Shown: positions 9,090-17,817, counted from the first letter of the stretch. The stretch: DNA of 64,000 nt from Ottelia alismoides (GCA_037367405.1 JAZKJV010011400.1:7190501-7254500); one strand, 5' to 3'. Notes: generated by a model from the letters alone, not told the origin. Made by a program: numbers and translations.

Positions 9090-9332
9090 CAATCGTCCTT
9101 CAAGGTAGGCAAGCAACGGGTCCAAAGGACAGGCGGGTGTATCCCCATATGATACCCCGCCCGTTTCCTCGAAGGCAAGCGGAAAGCCGCAGCAGACCAG
9201 GCGGAACTCGCAGCCGTAAGGAACCGCCTGCACCATAACCCCCCTTCGCCCTCCCGCGCGATCTTTACATGGATTAAACTGTTTGGGATCTCATCCTTAT
9301 CTTCACTCCCCTTCACTTCAGGAACCGCCACA

Positions 9333-10700
9333 ATGGCACAGTCGCTCAATGCTAATCGACGCAGTTTTCTTCAAGGCCTGGCAGCCGCCGGCACGGCAGC
9401 GATTGTGCTGCCTTCATCGCAACGCGCCTTCGGGTATCAGTCAGCCAACGATCGTCCGATCTTTGCTACCATCGGCCTGCGCAATCAAGGCTGGGAGATC
9501 ACCAACAAGTCATTCAAGTTCGCTGACTTTGCAGCCCTGGCTGATGTCGATGCCAACGTTTTGGCGGCCAACCAGGCCAAAGCCGAAAAGGCTCAAGGCA
9601 AGAAGCCCGATGGCTACAAAGATTATCGCGAGGTGCTTGACCGAAAAGATATCGATGCCGTGATGATCGCCACCCCGGATCACTGGCACACCAAAATCGC
9701 TGTCGAAGCCATGCGAGCCGGCAAAGATGTCTACTGCGAAAAGCCCCTGACGCTGACCATCGCCGAAGGCAAGCTGATCGAGAAAGTAGTCAAAGAAACG
9801 GGTCGCGTGTTCCAAGTTGGTACCATGCAGCGCACCGAAATCGATCAGCGCTTCTTGCTGGCGGTGGCCCTGGTCAAGCACGGTCGCATTGGCACAGTCA
9901 AGAAAGTAACCTGCGGCATCAACTCGATGGAAGCCTCACCGGTTATCCCCGAAGCTCCCGTTCCTGAAGGACTTGATTGGGATTTCTGGCTGGGCCCAGC
10001 ACCCAAGGTCGCTTACCGTGCGCTGCCTCAATTGCGCGAAGGTTATGGTGGCGGTGTGCCGCTGTTCAGCAACTGCCACTATTCGTTCCGCAATTGGCAT
10101 GAATACTCCGGTGGCAAGCTGACCGACTGGGGCGCTCACCATGTGGATATCGCTTGCTGGGCATTGGGGGCCACCGATACAGGACCCAGCAAGGTAACAC
10201 CGGTCGATTACAAGTTGCCAGTCGAATACAAAGACGGCCATCCGACCGTGCAAGACCAATACAACGCGGCGACCAATTTCAATATTCGGGTGCAGATGCC
10301 CAACGAAGTGGAAATGATCATCACCAGCGAAGGCGACAACGGTATTCTGTTCGAAGGTACCGAAGGCCGTTTCTTCGTCAACCGCGGCAAGATCACGGGC
10401 AAGCCAGTGGAAGAACTGAAAGAGAAGCCACTCCCGGAAGATGCGATCGAGAAGATCTACGGTGGCAAGGTGAGCGCCAATCACACGGCCAATTTCATCG
10501 AAGGCATGCAGGCTCGCAAGCAGCCCATCTCCGATGTCTGGTCGCACAACCGAATGCTGGAAATCTGCCACCTCTCGAACATCGCCATGCGATTGGGTCG
10601 CGAAGTCAACTGGGATCCGAAGAAGCGCGAAATCGTCGGCGACGAGCAAGCCAACTCGTTCCTGTCGCGTGAAAGCCGCAAGGGCTTCGAGATTTCGTAG
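9333..10700 (+). CDS. Gfo/Idh/MocA-family oxidoreductase, Tat-exported
   Basis: 455 aa. It has a twin-arginine leader (NRRSFLQGLAAAGTAAIVL), then an NAD(P)-binding Rossmann domain (about 40-160) with the family signature 'MIATPDHWHTKIAVEAMRAG' and the EKPL motif 'DVYCEKPLTLT' at about 130-140, where the Lys is the conserved catalytic/cofactor residue. The C-terminal alpha/beta domain includes 'TDWGAHHVDIACWALG', containing the His pair usual in planctomycete members. Such exported members are numerous in Planctomycetes; they are thought to act on sugars or polyols, but the substrate here cannot be named. The ATG has AGGAA eight nt upstream. It is divergent from the DUF1501 gene with about 240 bp between them, so shared regulation is possible. 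Confidence 0.9.
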   Translation: MAQSLNANRRSFLQGLAAAGTAAIVLPSSQRAFGYQSANDRPIFATIGLRNQGWEITNKSFKFADFAALADVDANVLAANQAKAEKAQGKKPDGYKDYREVLDRKDIDAVMIATPDHWHTKIAVEAMRAGKDVYCEKPLTLTIAEGKLIEKVVKETGRVFQVGTMQRTEIDQRFLLAVALVKHGRIGTVKKVTCGINSMEASPVIPEAPVPEGLDWDFWLGPAPKVAYRALPQLREGYGGGVPLFSNCHYSFRNWHEYSGGKLTDWGAHHVDIACWALGATDTGPSKVTPVDYKLPVEYKDGHPTVQDQYNAATNFNIRVQMPNEVEMIITSEGDNGILFEGTEGRFFVNRGKITGKPVEELKEKPLPEDAIEKIYGGKVSANHTANFIEGMQARKQPISDVWSHNRMLEICHLSNIAMRLGREVNWDPKKREIVGDEQANSFLSRESRKGFEIS

Positions 10701-10721
10701 CACAACGCTATGGCGAGACGC

Positions 10722-10906
10722 GGGAGGGCGAGGTTCCACCCGAGCCATACCACCTGCAGCGCTAACCAAAGATTCATTGGGATGTACGGCTTGAAACGCG
10801 AGCTCTGCGGACTAATGTCCGCGAAGCCCCGGGTGCAGATGCTCGTTTTCCAATGAATCTCGGGTGGCAGGGCAAGCCAAAGGCTCGGCAGGAGCCTCGC
10901 CCTGCC
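10722..10906 (+). repeat. Family C MITE-like element, complete (185 bp)
   Basis: The left end is GGGAGGGCGAGGTTCCACCC. The right end, read on the other strand, is GGCAGGGCGAGGCTCCTGCC. The 25-bp ends match at about 21 positions. It has no coding capacity and starts 21 nt after the oxidoreductase stop codon. It is within a few bases of the length of the copies at 14742 and 38384. Confidence 0.8.
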
Positions 10907-10916
10907 TATGCCTCTT

Positions 10917-11207
10917 AGGCACTGCAAAACAATAAACTACCGAACTCACACTCTACCGTTGGACAATATTGTGTAGCGCCAGTTGCCTGGGAGACAGTTT
11001 CGATGGATATCAACATGGTCCAAGCCTGCTCTGGTGACTTCTTTTTCGGGCCTGCAATTGTTGAAGTAATCCGAGCATAAAGCCATTGGCCTGATTGGCG
11101 GACAATTTGTTTTCTGGTGAAGGACTCAGTAATCATTGAGGACACATTCGCCGGAAAGTCATCTCTATCTCAATATATGTTCGGTAGTTTATTGTTTTGC
11201 AGTGCCT
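10917..11207. repeat. Family D element with perfect 29-bp terminal inverted repeats (291 bp)
   Basis: Positions 10917-10945 (AGGCACTGCAAAACAATAAA...) and 11179-11207 are exact inverted copies over 29 bp. The interior has no convincing ORF, no transposase and no obvious target-site duplication. A 45-bp derivative with the same left end lies at 33819-33863. It fits a non-autonomous (MITE-like) element abutting the family-C element on its left and the PepSY gene on its right. Confidence 0.8.
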
Positions 11208-11218
11208 TACGATCTTGC

Positions 11219-12571
11219 TCAAGCACTCAGCCCCAGCCAATGGGAGACGCCTTTTACGCGCCGCAGCACCGCGTACTCGATGGCCAATATGCTCACTAGC
11301 GAGATTGCAAACAAGGGCAAGTAAACGCAGAGTGCAATAACCGCGATCATCAGGGCCCACGACCATCCGGGGTGAGCCGACCGAGCGGGAGCGCCCAGCG
11401 TTCCAGGGCTTCTTCGCCGCCACCACATGATGTAACCACTCAGGCTCAGCACCATCAGCCCCAGCGCGGTCACCAGGCCCAGCAACTGATTGGGCCAACC
11501 GAACAATTGGCCCTCGTGCGCTGCAATACCAATGCTGACCAGTTTGTCTAGCGTTGGCTTACTGGCGAAATCCTCTTTCGTTAGTATCTCGCCGGTAGTT
11601 CCGTCCATCTTCAGTGTGACCCGCAGCGGTCGATTCTGCGCATCGGATTTCACCGTCCACTCGCGTGCCCCGCGCGCGGGCGGCTCGATTGTGACAGGAT
11701 ACGCCAGGCCTAGCGGCATCACTTTGCTCGCCAGGCGATCAAAACATGTCAGGTCGTCGGGCATAGTGACGTCACGTTTCCGTCGCCCGCCACTGCGCCC
11801 ACTGGATGCGCCATGGCCTTCGTGCCCGCCAGACTTTTGCATGGCACCACCGAGCGTCCAGTCCTGCGCGCCTGCGGCTACGCCGACCAGTTGCCTGGCC
11901 GAGCGAAAGTAATTGCCCCAAAACTTGGCCCATGGCAGACCGGTGGCCAGCAGAAACAGCACCAGCAGCGATATCCAAACACCTGTCACGCTGTGCAGAT
12001 CGCGCCACAGAATCTTTGAACCTTTGCGCAAACGCGGGTACAGTACGCCAGCCCCACGCTGCGTTTGTCTTGGCCACCACAAGCATAGCCCGGTTAATAC
12101 CATGATGATCGTCCATGACGCAGCCAGTTCCACCAGGTTCGAACCACGCTCGCCTAAACCCAATTGCCCGTGAAAGCTGCGCACTTGTCGCACGAAACCA
12201 CCATCATCGGGCCGAGCTCCCAAGACTTGCAAACTAACAGGATGCACGAACACGCGTTGGGTTTGGCCCTCTATTTGGACCAGCACGCGAGCCGCATCCT
12301 GCGGACTGGTCGGTAACACGTAGGCGGTGGGCACCGCTCCAGGGAACGCATCGCAAGCGGCTCGAACTTGTGCCGACACCAACTGTGGTGGCTCAGTTAT
12401 GTTCAATTGGTCGTATTGTTGGTCCGCCCACTTGTCCAACTGGGGCTTGAACAGATAGATGGCTCCCGTGATCGACAAGATGATCACGAATGGCATGCAG
12501 AACAAACTCGAATAAAAGTGCCAACGCCAAATAGCGCGATAATCTGGCCAGCTACGATTGGGATTACTCAT
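11219..12571 (-). CDS. PepSY-associated TM helix protein (PiuB-like)
   Basis: 450 aa inner-membrane protein. The first helix ('SSLFCMPFVIILSITGAIYLF', about 17-37) and the following helices ('WTIIMVLTGLCLWWP', 'WISLLVLFLLATGLPWAKFW', 'LGLVTALGLMVLSLSGYIMWW') are spaced as in the PepSY_TM family. Extracytoplasmic loops carry the PepSY-like segments, and a His/Gly-rich stretch (GGHEGHG, about 248-254) could bind metal. PiuB-type members usually accompany TonB-dependent siderophore uptake and reduce or process iron complexes; no TonB receptor is visible here. It lies 80 nt downstream of the DUF1559 gene on the same strand, with the Cys-rich secreted protein further upstream, so the three may form one transcript. 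Confidence 0.85.
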   Translation of the reverse strand: MSNPNRSWPDYRAIWRWHFYSSLFCMPFVIILSITGAIYLFKPQLDKWADQQYDQLNITEPPQLVSAQVRAACDAFPGAVPTAYVLPTSPQDAARVLVQIEGQTQRVFVHPVSLQVLGARPDDGGFVRQVRSFHGQLGLGERGSNLVELAASWTIIMVLTGLCLWWPRQTQRGAGVLYPRLRKGSKILWRDLHSVTGVWISLLVLFLLATGLPWAKFWGNYFRSARQLVGVAAGAQDWTLGGAMQKSGGHEGHGASSGRSGGRRKRDVTMPDDLTCFDRLASKVMPLGLAYPVTIEPPARGAREWTVKSDAQNRPLRVTLKMDGTTGEILTKEDFASKPTLDKLVSIGIAAHEGQLFGWPNQLLGLVTALGLMVLSLSGYIMWWRRRSPGTLGAPARSAHPGWSWALMIAVIALCVYLPLFAISLVSILAIEYAVLRRVKGVSHWLGLSA

Positions 12572-12651
12572 GATGATTCACTTGAAAGAAAATATCGTTG
12601 CGCGCGGTCGGGCTCCGCGCACAACGTCGGGCGCTGGTTGTAGATCCGCCT

Positions 12652-13743
12652 CTAGAATTCGCCAACGACTTCACCGCCGTTGCAACTGTGCAGGGCTCGA
12701 TGCACGTTGGCGTTGATACCGTCGGAGATAAAGTGGACCGAACCATCGGCTAGCCCTACATTGGCTCCGCCGGTGTGATAACTGCGAGGCCCAAAGAAAC
12801 CGGTGAAGTGAACCACCAGGTCGGGCACGCGACTGTTAGGGGTTTGGTAACCGTTGGTAAGCGAGTTGATCGCTCCGCCAAACGCCCAGGAGATGCCTCG
12901 ACCACGCAGGGCCGGACTGTTTCCACCTCGCCATCCAGTAAAGGTCGTCCAAAAGGTTTCCAATTGAGGATTGCGGATCATTCCATTGCCATCGACATAG
13001 GAACTCCACCCCGAGCCGGTAGCGCGTAGGCCTTGCACTGGATTCAGCGCTGAACTAACGCCACTGGAACCATTCAGCGTGTACTGATACGGAAACTTGG
13101 GCACACTGCCGGCTGGCAAAGTCATGTCCTCGCCCACACTTCGCACCGACTCGCTCAACAATACCGTGTTGGACGCTCCGTCGATGAGGTCTCTAAAGCC
13201 CGCGGTGGATCGTTGATAGACCACGCCGTCGGTGCGCCAACGCAAATCATAGTTGACGCCCATACCACTGCCGTAGCTGATCATATAATTGAGCCCACCA
13301 TAAGCGTATGGCGTGCCATTGACCACCACTCGCGACACGCTGGGTGCAGGGTCGCTTGGGCAGAGGAACAGCGGCAATGGATTGGCAAAGGCAGCCGCAA
13401 AATTTGGGTTGGGAACCTTCGCATTGAAAGGCCCGGTGAAGGCAACTTGCGAATAGTCGAGCAGGTTGTTCAAGCTCGCCTGCTCGACAAAAGGCAGCAG
13501 CCGAGCTTGCACAGAAAAGTCAGCATCGACCGTTCCAGCCATAGGAAAGCGGCGATGCGCGGACTCGTAGTTCATCATCGCCAGGCTCAACTGCTTGATG
13601 TTGTTGCTGCACTGCATTCGTCGAGCCGCTTCGCGCGCGGCTTGGACCGCCGGCAAGAGTAACCCTACCAGGATACCGATGATCGCTATCACCACTAACA
13701 GTTCGACCAGCGTAAACGCCTGGCGTCTGGTGTTATGTTTCAT
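12652..13743 (-). CDS. DUF1559 protein with prepilin-type N-terminus
   Basis: 363 aa. A type IV prepilin-like N-terminus (residues about 8-30: AFTLVELLVVIAIIGILVG) is preceded by a short basic leader ending in Ala before Phe-Thr, the usual PilD-type processing site. The body is the DUF1559 domain (SBP_bac_10) ending in the characteristic H-x-G...LADGSVHFISD motif. This is the major expanded pseudopilin-like family of Planctomycetes, presumably in or beyond the cytoplasmic membrane; function unproven. An in-frame ATG at 13779 would lengthen the leader; 13743 gives a leader of normal size, though neither start has a clear ribosome-binding site. Neighbours suggest a link to metal uptake (PepSY protein downstream). 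Confidence 0.88.
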   Translation of the reverse strand: MKHNTRRQAFTLVELLVVIAIIGILVGLLLPAVQAAREAARRMQCSNNIKQLSLAMMNYESAHRRFPMAGTVDADFSVQARLLPFVEQASLNNLLDYSQVAFTGPFNAKVPNPNFAAAFANPLPLFLCPSDPAPSVSRVVVNGTPYAYGGLNYMISYGSGMGVNYDLRWRTDGVVYQRSTAGFRDLIDGASNTVLLSESVRSVGEDMTLPAGSVPKFPYQYTLNGSSGVSSALNPVQGLRATGSGWSSYVDGNGMIRNPQLETFWTTFTGWRGGNSPALRGRGISWAFGGAINSLTNGYQTPNSRVPDLVVHFTGFFGPRSYHTGGANVGLADGSVHFISDGINANVHRALHSCNGGEVVGEF

Positions 13744-14021
13744 TTTTCGAATCAACTTTTGAAGTAGTCGTGTTTTCAATTTGGTTTATGGTTCAACCAG
13801 TTTGGTTGCCAAAGTTCTCTCTCGCGATTCAAGAAGGCAGGGCTTGCAACGACAAACACCCAACTTGTGGAGAGCGGGCATCTCACGTCGTACAAGCCCG
13901 CCATCTCAAATCGCGAAAGCCAAAGGCCGCACATGCACCCAATCAAGGCTCGATGAAAGAGCGCAGGGCGATGGGCCCGATGTTCCGAGTGAACGATTCA
14001 GCAACTACATTGACCAGCCAG

Positions 14022-14651
14022 TCAGGCAGCCAGCGTTGCTCGGCAGAGGCTCACCACTTTGGGCGGCGGCAAATCCGGTTGATAGAAAACCAGCAGCGGA
14101 CTTATGAGGGGCAACGAGAACGCAACGCCTGGATCGTAAGCATCCAAGCCGCCATCTACGGGTTGCACCAAGATCGTCCAGGGCAACAAGGTAAACTCGG
14201 AACTCTTCCCCTGGCACTGCAGGGCACAGAGACTGAGCACGATCTTGCGTTTGGGAGTTGCCTGGACATGGGAGCCCTTCGAAGGCTTGCCTCCCACCAC
14301 GACTCGTTTCGACTGACAACAACTCCTGGTCGAGTGGTCTTTGCATGCCTGGTCGTTGCGTGCCTGGTCTTGGGTCAGTACCGCGTAAGCTGGTGGAGTA
14401 ATCCTATGCTTGCGGGCCCAAGCCAATCGCTTGGCTGGCGAATTGCAACAGCAACTGGTCCAGCACTGATGAGCCGACTTGCAGCCGCAGGGCGAATTCT
14501 GGCAAGGGAACGGCTGAGCATCGGTCGGTGACAGGTCGACCCGCGCGACTGGAATTGGTAAGCTCGCGGCGCAGAAGCATACAAGCACCAACCAGGTCAG
14601 CACCTGACGGCCAGCAGCATGAGCGCAAGTTAGATAGCGTATTAAAACCAA
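14022..14651 (-). CDS. Cys-rich secreted protein of unknown function (CCC-motif)
   Basis: 209 codons starting at TTG. The N-terminus is hydrophobic (LTWLVLVCFCAASL), consistent with a signal peptide. The mature region has a compact cysteine motif: PCQNSPCGCKSAHQCWTSCC followed by C, then NSPAKRLAWARKHRITPP. I recall similar CGC-x(n)-CW-x-CCC / LAWA blocks in planctomycete proteins near metal-uptake genes, but I know no established function; copper or iron binding is inference from eight closely spaced Cys. A further Cys pair lies around 'STRSCCQS'. It lies upstream of the DUF1559 and PepSY genes on the same strand. The start is weakly supported: no ribosome-binding site is evident, and GTG at 14603 is an alternative. 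Confidence 0.6.
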   Translation of the reverse strand: MVLIRYLTCAHAAGRQVLTWLVLVCFCAASLPIPVARVDLSPTDAQPFPCQNSPCGCKSAHQCWTSCCCNSPAKRLAWARKHRITPPAYAVLTQDQARNDQACKDHSTRSCCQSKRVVVGGKPSKGSHVQATPKRKIVLSLCALQCQGKSSEFTLLPWTILVQPVDGGLDAYDPGVAFSLPLISPLLVFYQPDLPPPKVVSLCRATLAA

Positions 14652-14741
14652 CTGAAAACCAGTTCAGGCCCGGAAGTATCTACTCGTCGAGCCCGCTCTC
14701 CACGCTTCGGATTGTAACACGCTGGCCAAAGCAGACAATAA

Positions 14742-14922
14742 GGGAGGGCGAGGTTCCACCCGAGCCTTGAGCTGGTAGCGCGGTTCGGGATTCATTGGAA
14801 GTTTTAGCCTGAGTCATGGCCTGTTGGCGGACGCAAGAGGCAGAACATTATGCTGCCAGCGTTCAGGCCCAATGATTCTTTCTTGGTGATACAAACCGAA
14901 GGCTCGCCAGGAGCCTCGCCCC
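14742..14922 (+). repeat. Family C MITE-like element (about 181 bp)
   Basis: Left end GGGAGGGCGAGGTTCCACCC; right end ...GGCTCGCCAGGAGCCTCGCC, the inverted counterpart. Internally it keeps GATTCATTGG and TTGGTGATACAAACC, shared with the 38-kb copy. It is followed four nt later by the family-H inverted repeat. Confidence 0.75.
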
Positions 14923-14925
14923 AGT

Positions 14926-15100
14926 GCTCTAAACATCTTTTGGCTTGAGCGAAGATGAAAACCCCTGTAATACCAGCGTTTATTGATGTTGACCTGTTTG
15001 AGGACCCCTGATCCACATAGTCCATTCAAGTGCCTCACCAAAGAATTGCTATTTTCCCAAGGGTTTTCGTCGTTTTTTTACACCCAAAGATGTTTAGAGC
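14926..15100. repeat. Family H inverted-repeat element (175 bp)
   Basis: GCTCTAAACATCTTTTGG at 14926 and its inverse CCAAAGATGTTTAGAGC ending at 15100 match apart from one T. Immediately outside, CCTCGCCC occurs on both sides (14914 and 15106), hinting that H inserted into the right end of a family-C element, but the repeats are not flush with the ends. No coding content. Confidence 0.55.
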
Positions 15101-15131
15101 GGTGGCCTCGCCCTCCCATGCCAACCGCATT

Positions 15132-16265
15132 CTACTGCGGATAAAACCGCACGCAGACGGCTGAGTCGATTTTTGTACTCTTGCCGGTGGGTTTCAGGCT
15201 GCCGTTTGCCTGGTCGATTTCGAAGACGATCACATCGCCCCCCGACTGATTGGCCACCAGCATGTATTTGCCGCTGGGCTCGATGGCGAAATTGCGCGGC
15301 GTCTTGATACCGGCCGGTTGGTGACCGGCTGGGGTGAGTTGACCAGTGGCTGGATCCACGGAGAAGATCGCGATCGAATTGTAAGGATCGCGATTGGAGA
15401 CGTAGACAAACTTGCCCGATGGATGGACCACAGTCTCGGCCGTGCTGCCACCACTGGCTGTTACATCCTTGGGAAGAGTGGATACGACTTGCTTTTGAGT
15501 CAACGTGCCTTTGGTTGCATCATATTCGCAGGTCAGCACGGTCATGTTTGATTCGCCGTTGACATAGGCTCGAGTACCATCGAGCGACCAGGCAAAGTGC
15601 CGGGGCCCGGTTCCTTTGGGCGTATTGAGCACACTATGCGGCTTCAATGAGCCGGTTGACTGGTCAAAGGCATAGATGATGACCTGATCGAGTCCCAGGT
15701 CGCAGCATAATGCGTACTTGTTATTCTTGTCCAAGTGTATTGCGTGGCCATTCTTCTTGGGACCTTGATGCCGTTGCAAAAACGACTTGGAGCTCAGCTT
15801 GCCATCGGCTTCCAAGGGAATCGAAATGCAACTGCCACCTGTATAGTTAGCGACCAAGACGCTACCGCCAGTGCGGTCGACGACCAGGTGGCAAGGTGTG
15901 TCGCCCAGAGAAGGCTGCGAATTCAGGTAAGCGAGTTTGCCAGAAGCCGCGTCGATGGCAAATGCGCTCACTTTCGCCTGGTTCTCGTTGACGGCGTACA
16001 GGAATTTTTTGTTGGGATGAAATGCCAGGAAGGAAGGGCTGCTCGTTTCGGCCACCAGCGAGACTTCGGACAGTGAGCCATCGTTCAGATTCAGCTCGCA
16101 CTGGTAGATGCCCTTGCTGGTCTTGTCAGTGTAAGTGCCCAAGTAGACCCGCAGCGTCGCCGCCGCCGGCTCGTTGGCGTGGGCTGCTGGTTGTTTCACC
16201 GGTTGCAGTCCAGCTACCAGCACCATTACCGCCGCCACCAGAAAGTGGTTTAATCGCTTGCGCAT
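15132..16265 (-). CDS. Secreted lactonase-family beta-propeller protein (6-phosphogluconolactonase-like)
   Basis: 377 aa. A signal peptide (MRKRLNHFLVAAVMVLVAGL) precedes a seven-bladed propeller of the lactonase family (Pfam Lactonase). Blades recur as 'FLAFHPNKKFLYAVNE', 'VVHPSGKFVYVSNRD' and 'AIEPSGKYMLVANQSGGDV'. Cytoplasmic homologues (YbhE/Pgl) hydrolyse 6-phosphogluconolactone; an exported member more likely acts on another lactone or serves as a scaffold, so the EC activity is not asserted. The frame extends to 16367, but that extension runs through the tRNA-Leu gene; ATG at 16265 has GAGG five to six nt upstream and begins the signal peptide, so it is the start. Confidence 0.88.
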   Translation of the reverse strand: MRKRLNHFLVAAVMVLVAGLQPVKQPAAHANEPAAATLRVYLGTYTDKTSKGIYQCELNLNDGSLSEVSLVAETSSPSFLAFHPNKKFLYAVNENQAKVSAFAIDAASGKLAYLNSQPSLGDTPCHLVVDRTGGSVLVANYTGGSCISIPLEADGKLSSKSFLQRHQGPKKNGHAIHLDKNNKYALCCDLGLDQVIIYAFDQSTGSLKPHSVLNTPKGTGPRHFAWSLDGTRAYVNGESNMTVLTCEYDATKGTLTQKQVVSTLPKDVTASGGSTAETVVHPSGKFVYVSNRDPYNSIAIFSVDPATGQLTPAGHQPAGIKTPRNFAIEPSGKYMLVANQSGGDVIVFEIDQANGSLKPTGKSTKIDSAVCVRFYPQ

Positions 16266-16324
16266 CGAGACCTCACTTTGGACAACCCAGCCCATCAGCC
16301 ACAAACACGAGCAACAAAATCTAG

Positions 16325-16409
16325 TAGCCAAGGCGGGGATCGAACCCGCACGCCCCTTACGGAGCACAGGATTTTAAGTCCTGTGTGTCTGCCATTCCAC
16401 CACTTGGCC
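16325..16409 (-). tRNA. tRNA-Leu (TAA anticodon)
   Basis: On the minus strand it begins GGCCAAGTGGTGG. The acceptor stem pairs GGCCAAG with CTTGGCT (first pair G-U). The anticodon loop reads ACTTAAAAT with anticodon TAA. There is a long type II variable arm (GCTCCGTAAGGGGC), and the T arm is GCGGG-TTCGATC-CCCGC. CCA is not encoded. Confidence 0.95.
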
Positions 16410-16788
16410 GCCCTTGTTTTTCAAGGTTTTTTGACGACGGGCGCTGGTGCGTCGCCGACGGGGACGCGAGTCCCCGGAAATGCGTCCGTCGCTTCGAGGC
16501 CTCTAATATAGCCGGGCCGAATAACCAAACCTAGCCCATGCACCCCGGTAGTGGACGCAGATGAGCCTTAAGCCCAGAGTAGCTCCGAAAAGCACCTGAC
16601 CCGCAGCATGTCATCAGCTTCAGTTGGTTGTTGCGCGAACTTGCCGACCGTGACGATGCTCTGGTTGACATCATGCTCTCCGTAGGCGAGGCTGCACGGT
16701 AGACATGGCGGGCAAAAGAGGATGCGACTGATGCAAATCGGTTTTTGTAATGGCTTCGAAGTTGGTTAATTTTCAACGCTGCATTACC
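16410..16788. other. Intergenic region, nothing identified
   Basis: About 380 bp between tRNA-Leu and the DUF3592-like gene. I see no repeat of families A-H and no credible ORF; an 81-codon minus-strand frame here has no supporting features. It presumably holds the tRNA-Leu promoter. Confidence 0.5.
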
Positions 16789-17232
16789 ATGCCGCGGGCG
16801 CGGCTTGGATGGCTGCTTTTGGTGATTGGCGCAGTCGCATGGCAGATGTTTGGACAGTACGCGGACTGGTCAAGCTGGCTGTTTGTTGGAAAGCAACTCG
16901 CACAAGCCAACGGAATTGTCCGTGATGCCAGGCGAACCGGATTTTCTCTGGGTGACGAAACCAACGGAGCGCCCATTCGCGCAGTAAACTTCGAGTTCGT
17001 TGATCCAGCGGGGACAACCTGGGCTGGGACTTCTTGGACGGAAAGTCGCTCTCCTCAGCGTGGCCAACAGGTGAGGGTTGAATATGTGACTGCAAACCCC
17101 GAAATCAATCGCATTGTAAACTTGCGCTCTGGACCGCTGCCCTTGTGGGTAGGTGCTGTTCTTTTGTTTCCGATCTTCGGGGTGATCTGTTTGGTAACGG
17201 CCATGTTCAGCAAGTCGCCGGCCAGCGAATAA
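16789..17232 (+). CDS. DUF3592-like two-helix membrane protein
   Basis: 147 aa. A first helix near the N-terminus ('LGWLLLVIGAVAWQMFGQYA') and a last helix ('PLWVGAVLLFPIFGVICLVT') enclose an extracytoplasmic beta-rich segment. Within it, 'ANGIVRDARRTG', 'NFEFVDPAGTTWAG', 'SPQRGQQVRVEYVTANPEIN' and 'RIV' follow the DUF3592 pattern: substitution of the variable, then a 'G..V.V.Y.P.nP' turn. Function unknown; DUF3592 proteins occur as small envelope proteins and in some immunity loci. ATG at 16750 is an in-frame alternative that adds 13 residues before the helix. The next gene, also small, lies on the same strand. Confidence 0.7.
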   Translation: MPRARLGWLLLVIGAVAWQMFGQYADWSSWLFVGKQLAQANGIVRDARRTGFSLGDETNGAPIRAVNFEFVDPAGTTWAGTSWTESRSPQRGQQVRVEYVTANPEINRIVNLRSGPLPLWVGAVLLFPIFGVICLVTAMFSKSPASE

Positions 17233-17389
17233 CACTCCATGGACACGCAACCCACCAGCAGCTGTGTGCACTAGTCGAAGAGGTTGAGTTGTCAGTTCAA
17301 AGCTGCTTGGCCAAAGACCAGCTCCCTGGCTCTAGTGTGCGACTTTGACCGGAAAGAATTTTGCTCACTTGCGTATCGAAGAGAATCGA

Positions 17390-17791
17390 ATGACTCTTGA
17401 TGCAGAAGCCACAGTGGCTGGCAACGACATTCAATCGACGCAGTGGAGCGACGATAGTTTCATTGGTCTCCTGCATGAACGCCATCAATGGAACGCTGAG
17501 GCTTACTTTCGCTTTGAGGCGGCACTTTATGAACTCTGCGACCGGCGAATAACAGATGCGGCTTTGCGAAAGTTTGTCGATAGGGTAGCGGCGCGGGTCT
17601 TTGGATACACAATGCTGATGGTCTCGTGCCATTTCGATTCATGCGACGGTTTCAAAGTGCAGAATCTCGATGACGATGAATTGCGTCATTGGCAACAACG
17701 ATTTCAACTTGTTCTCGAAGGATTCTTCTCCAACTCCTTACCGCAGGCTGATGCGCTCCAACCGCTGAATCGATTTATCCCCAACCCTTAG
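17390..17791 (+). CDS. Small cytosolic protein, possibly immunity-type
   Basis: 133 aa, acidic, no signal peptide. The layout 'SDDSFIGLLHERHQWNAEAY', 'ALYELCDRR', 'VFGYTMLMVSCHFDSCDGF', 'VQNLDDDELRHWQQRF' resembles small polymorphic-toxin immunity proteins such as the Imm41 group. This is recognition by eye and could be wrong. No toxin gene is adjacent. The frame opens with a TTG at 17345, but ATG 17390 with AGAGA upstream is a better start. The upstream DUF3592-like gene is on the same strand, and intron copy 2 begins 93 nt after the stop. Confidence 0.45.
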   Translation: MTLDAEATVAGNDIQSTQWSDDSFIGLLHERHQWNAEAYFRFEAALYELCDRRITDAALRKFVDRVAARVFGYTMLMVSCHFDSCDGFKVQNLDDDELRHWQQRFQLVLEGFFSNSLPQADALQPLNRFIPNP

Positions 17792-17817
17792 CTGGACAGC
17801 GCCACTTGGCAAGCTGC

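Noticed and set aside
9089..9236. Longer start for DUF1501 copy 1
   Set aside because: The extra 49 residues precede a twin-arginine leader and have no ribosome-binding site, while AAGGA sits correctly before 9089.
10915..11145. 76-codon minus-strand ORF inside the family-D element
   Set aside because: It ends within the terminal inverted repeat, has no motif, and is too short for a transposase.
13770..14531. 253-codon plus-strand frame antisense to the Cys-rich protein
   Set aside because: No domain or leader; the opposite strand has a hydrophobic leader and a clustered Cys motif, which is better support.
16265..16367. Longer start for the lactonase
   Set aside because: The extension runs through the tRNA-Leu gene and precedes the signal peptide.
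16531..16776. 81-codon minus-strand ORF
   Set aside because: Low-complexity Ser/Arg composition, no leader, no ribosome-binding site, and it overlaps the start of the DUF3592-like gene.
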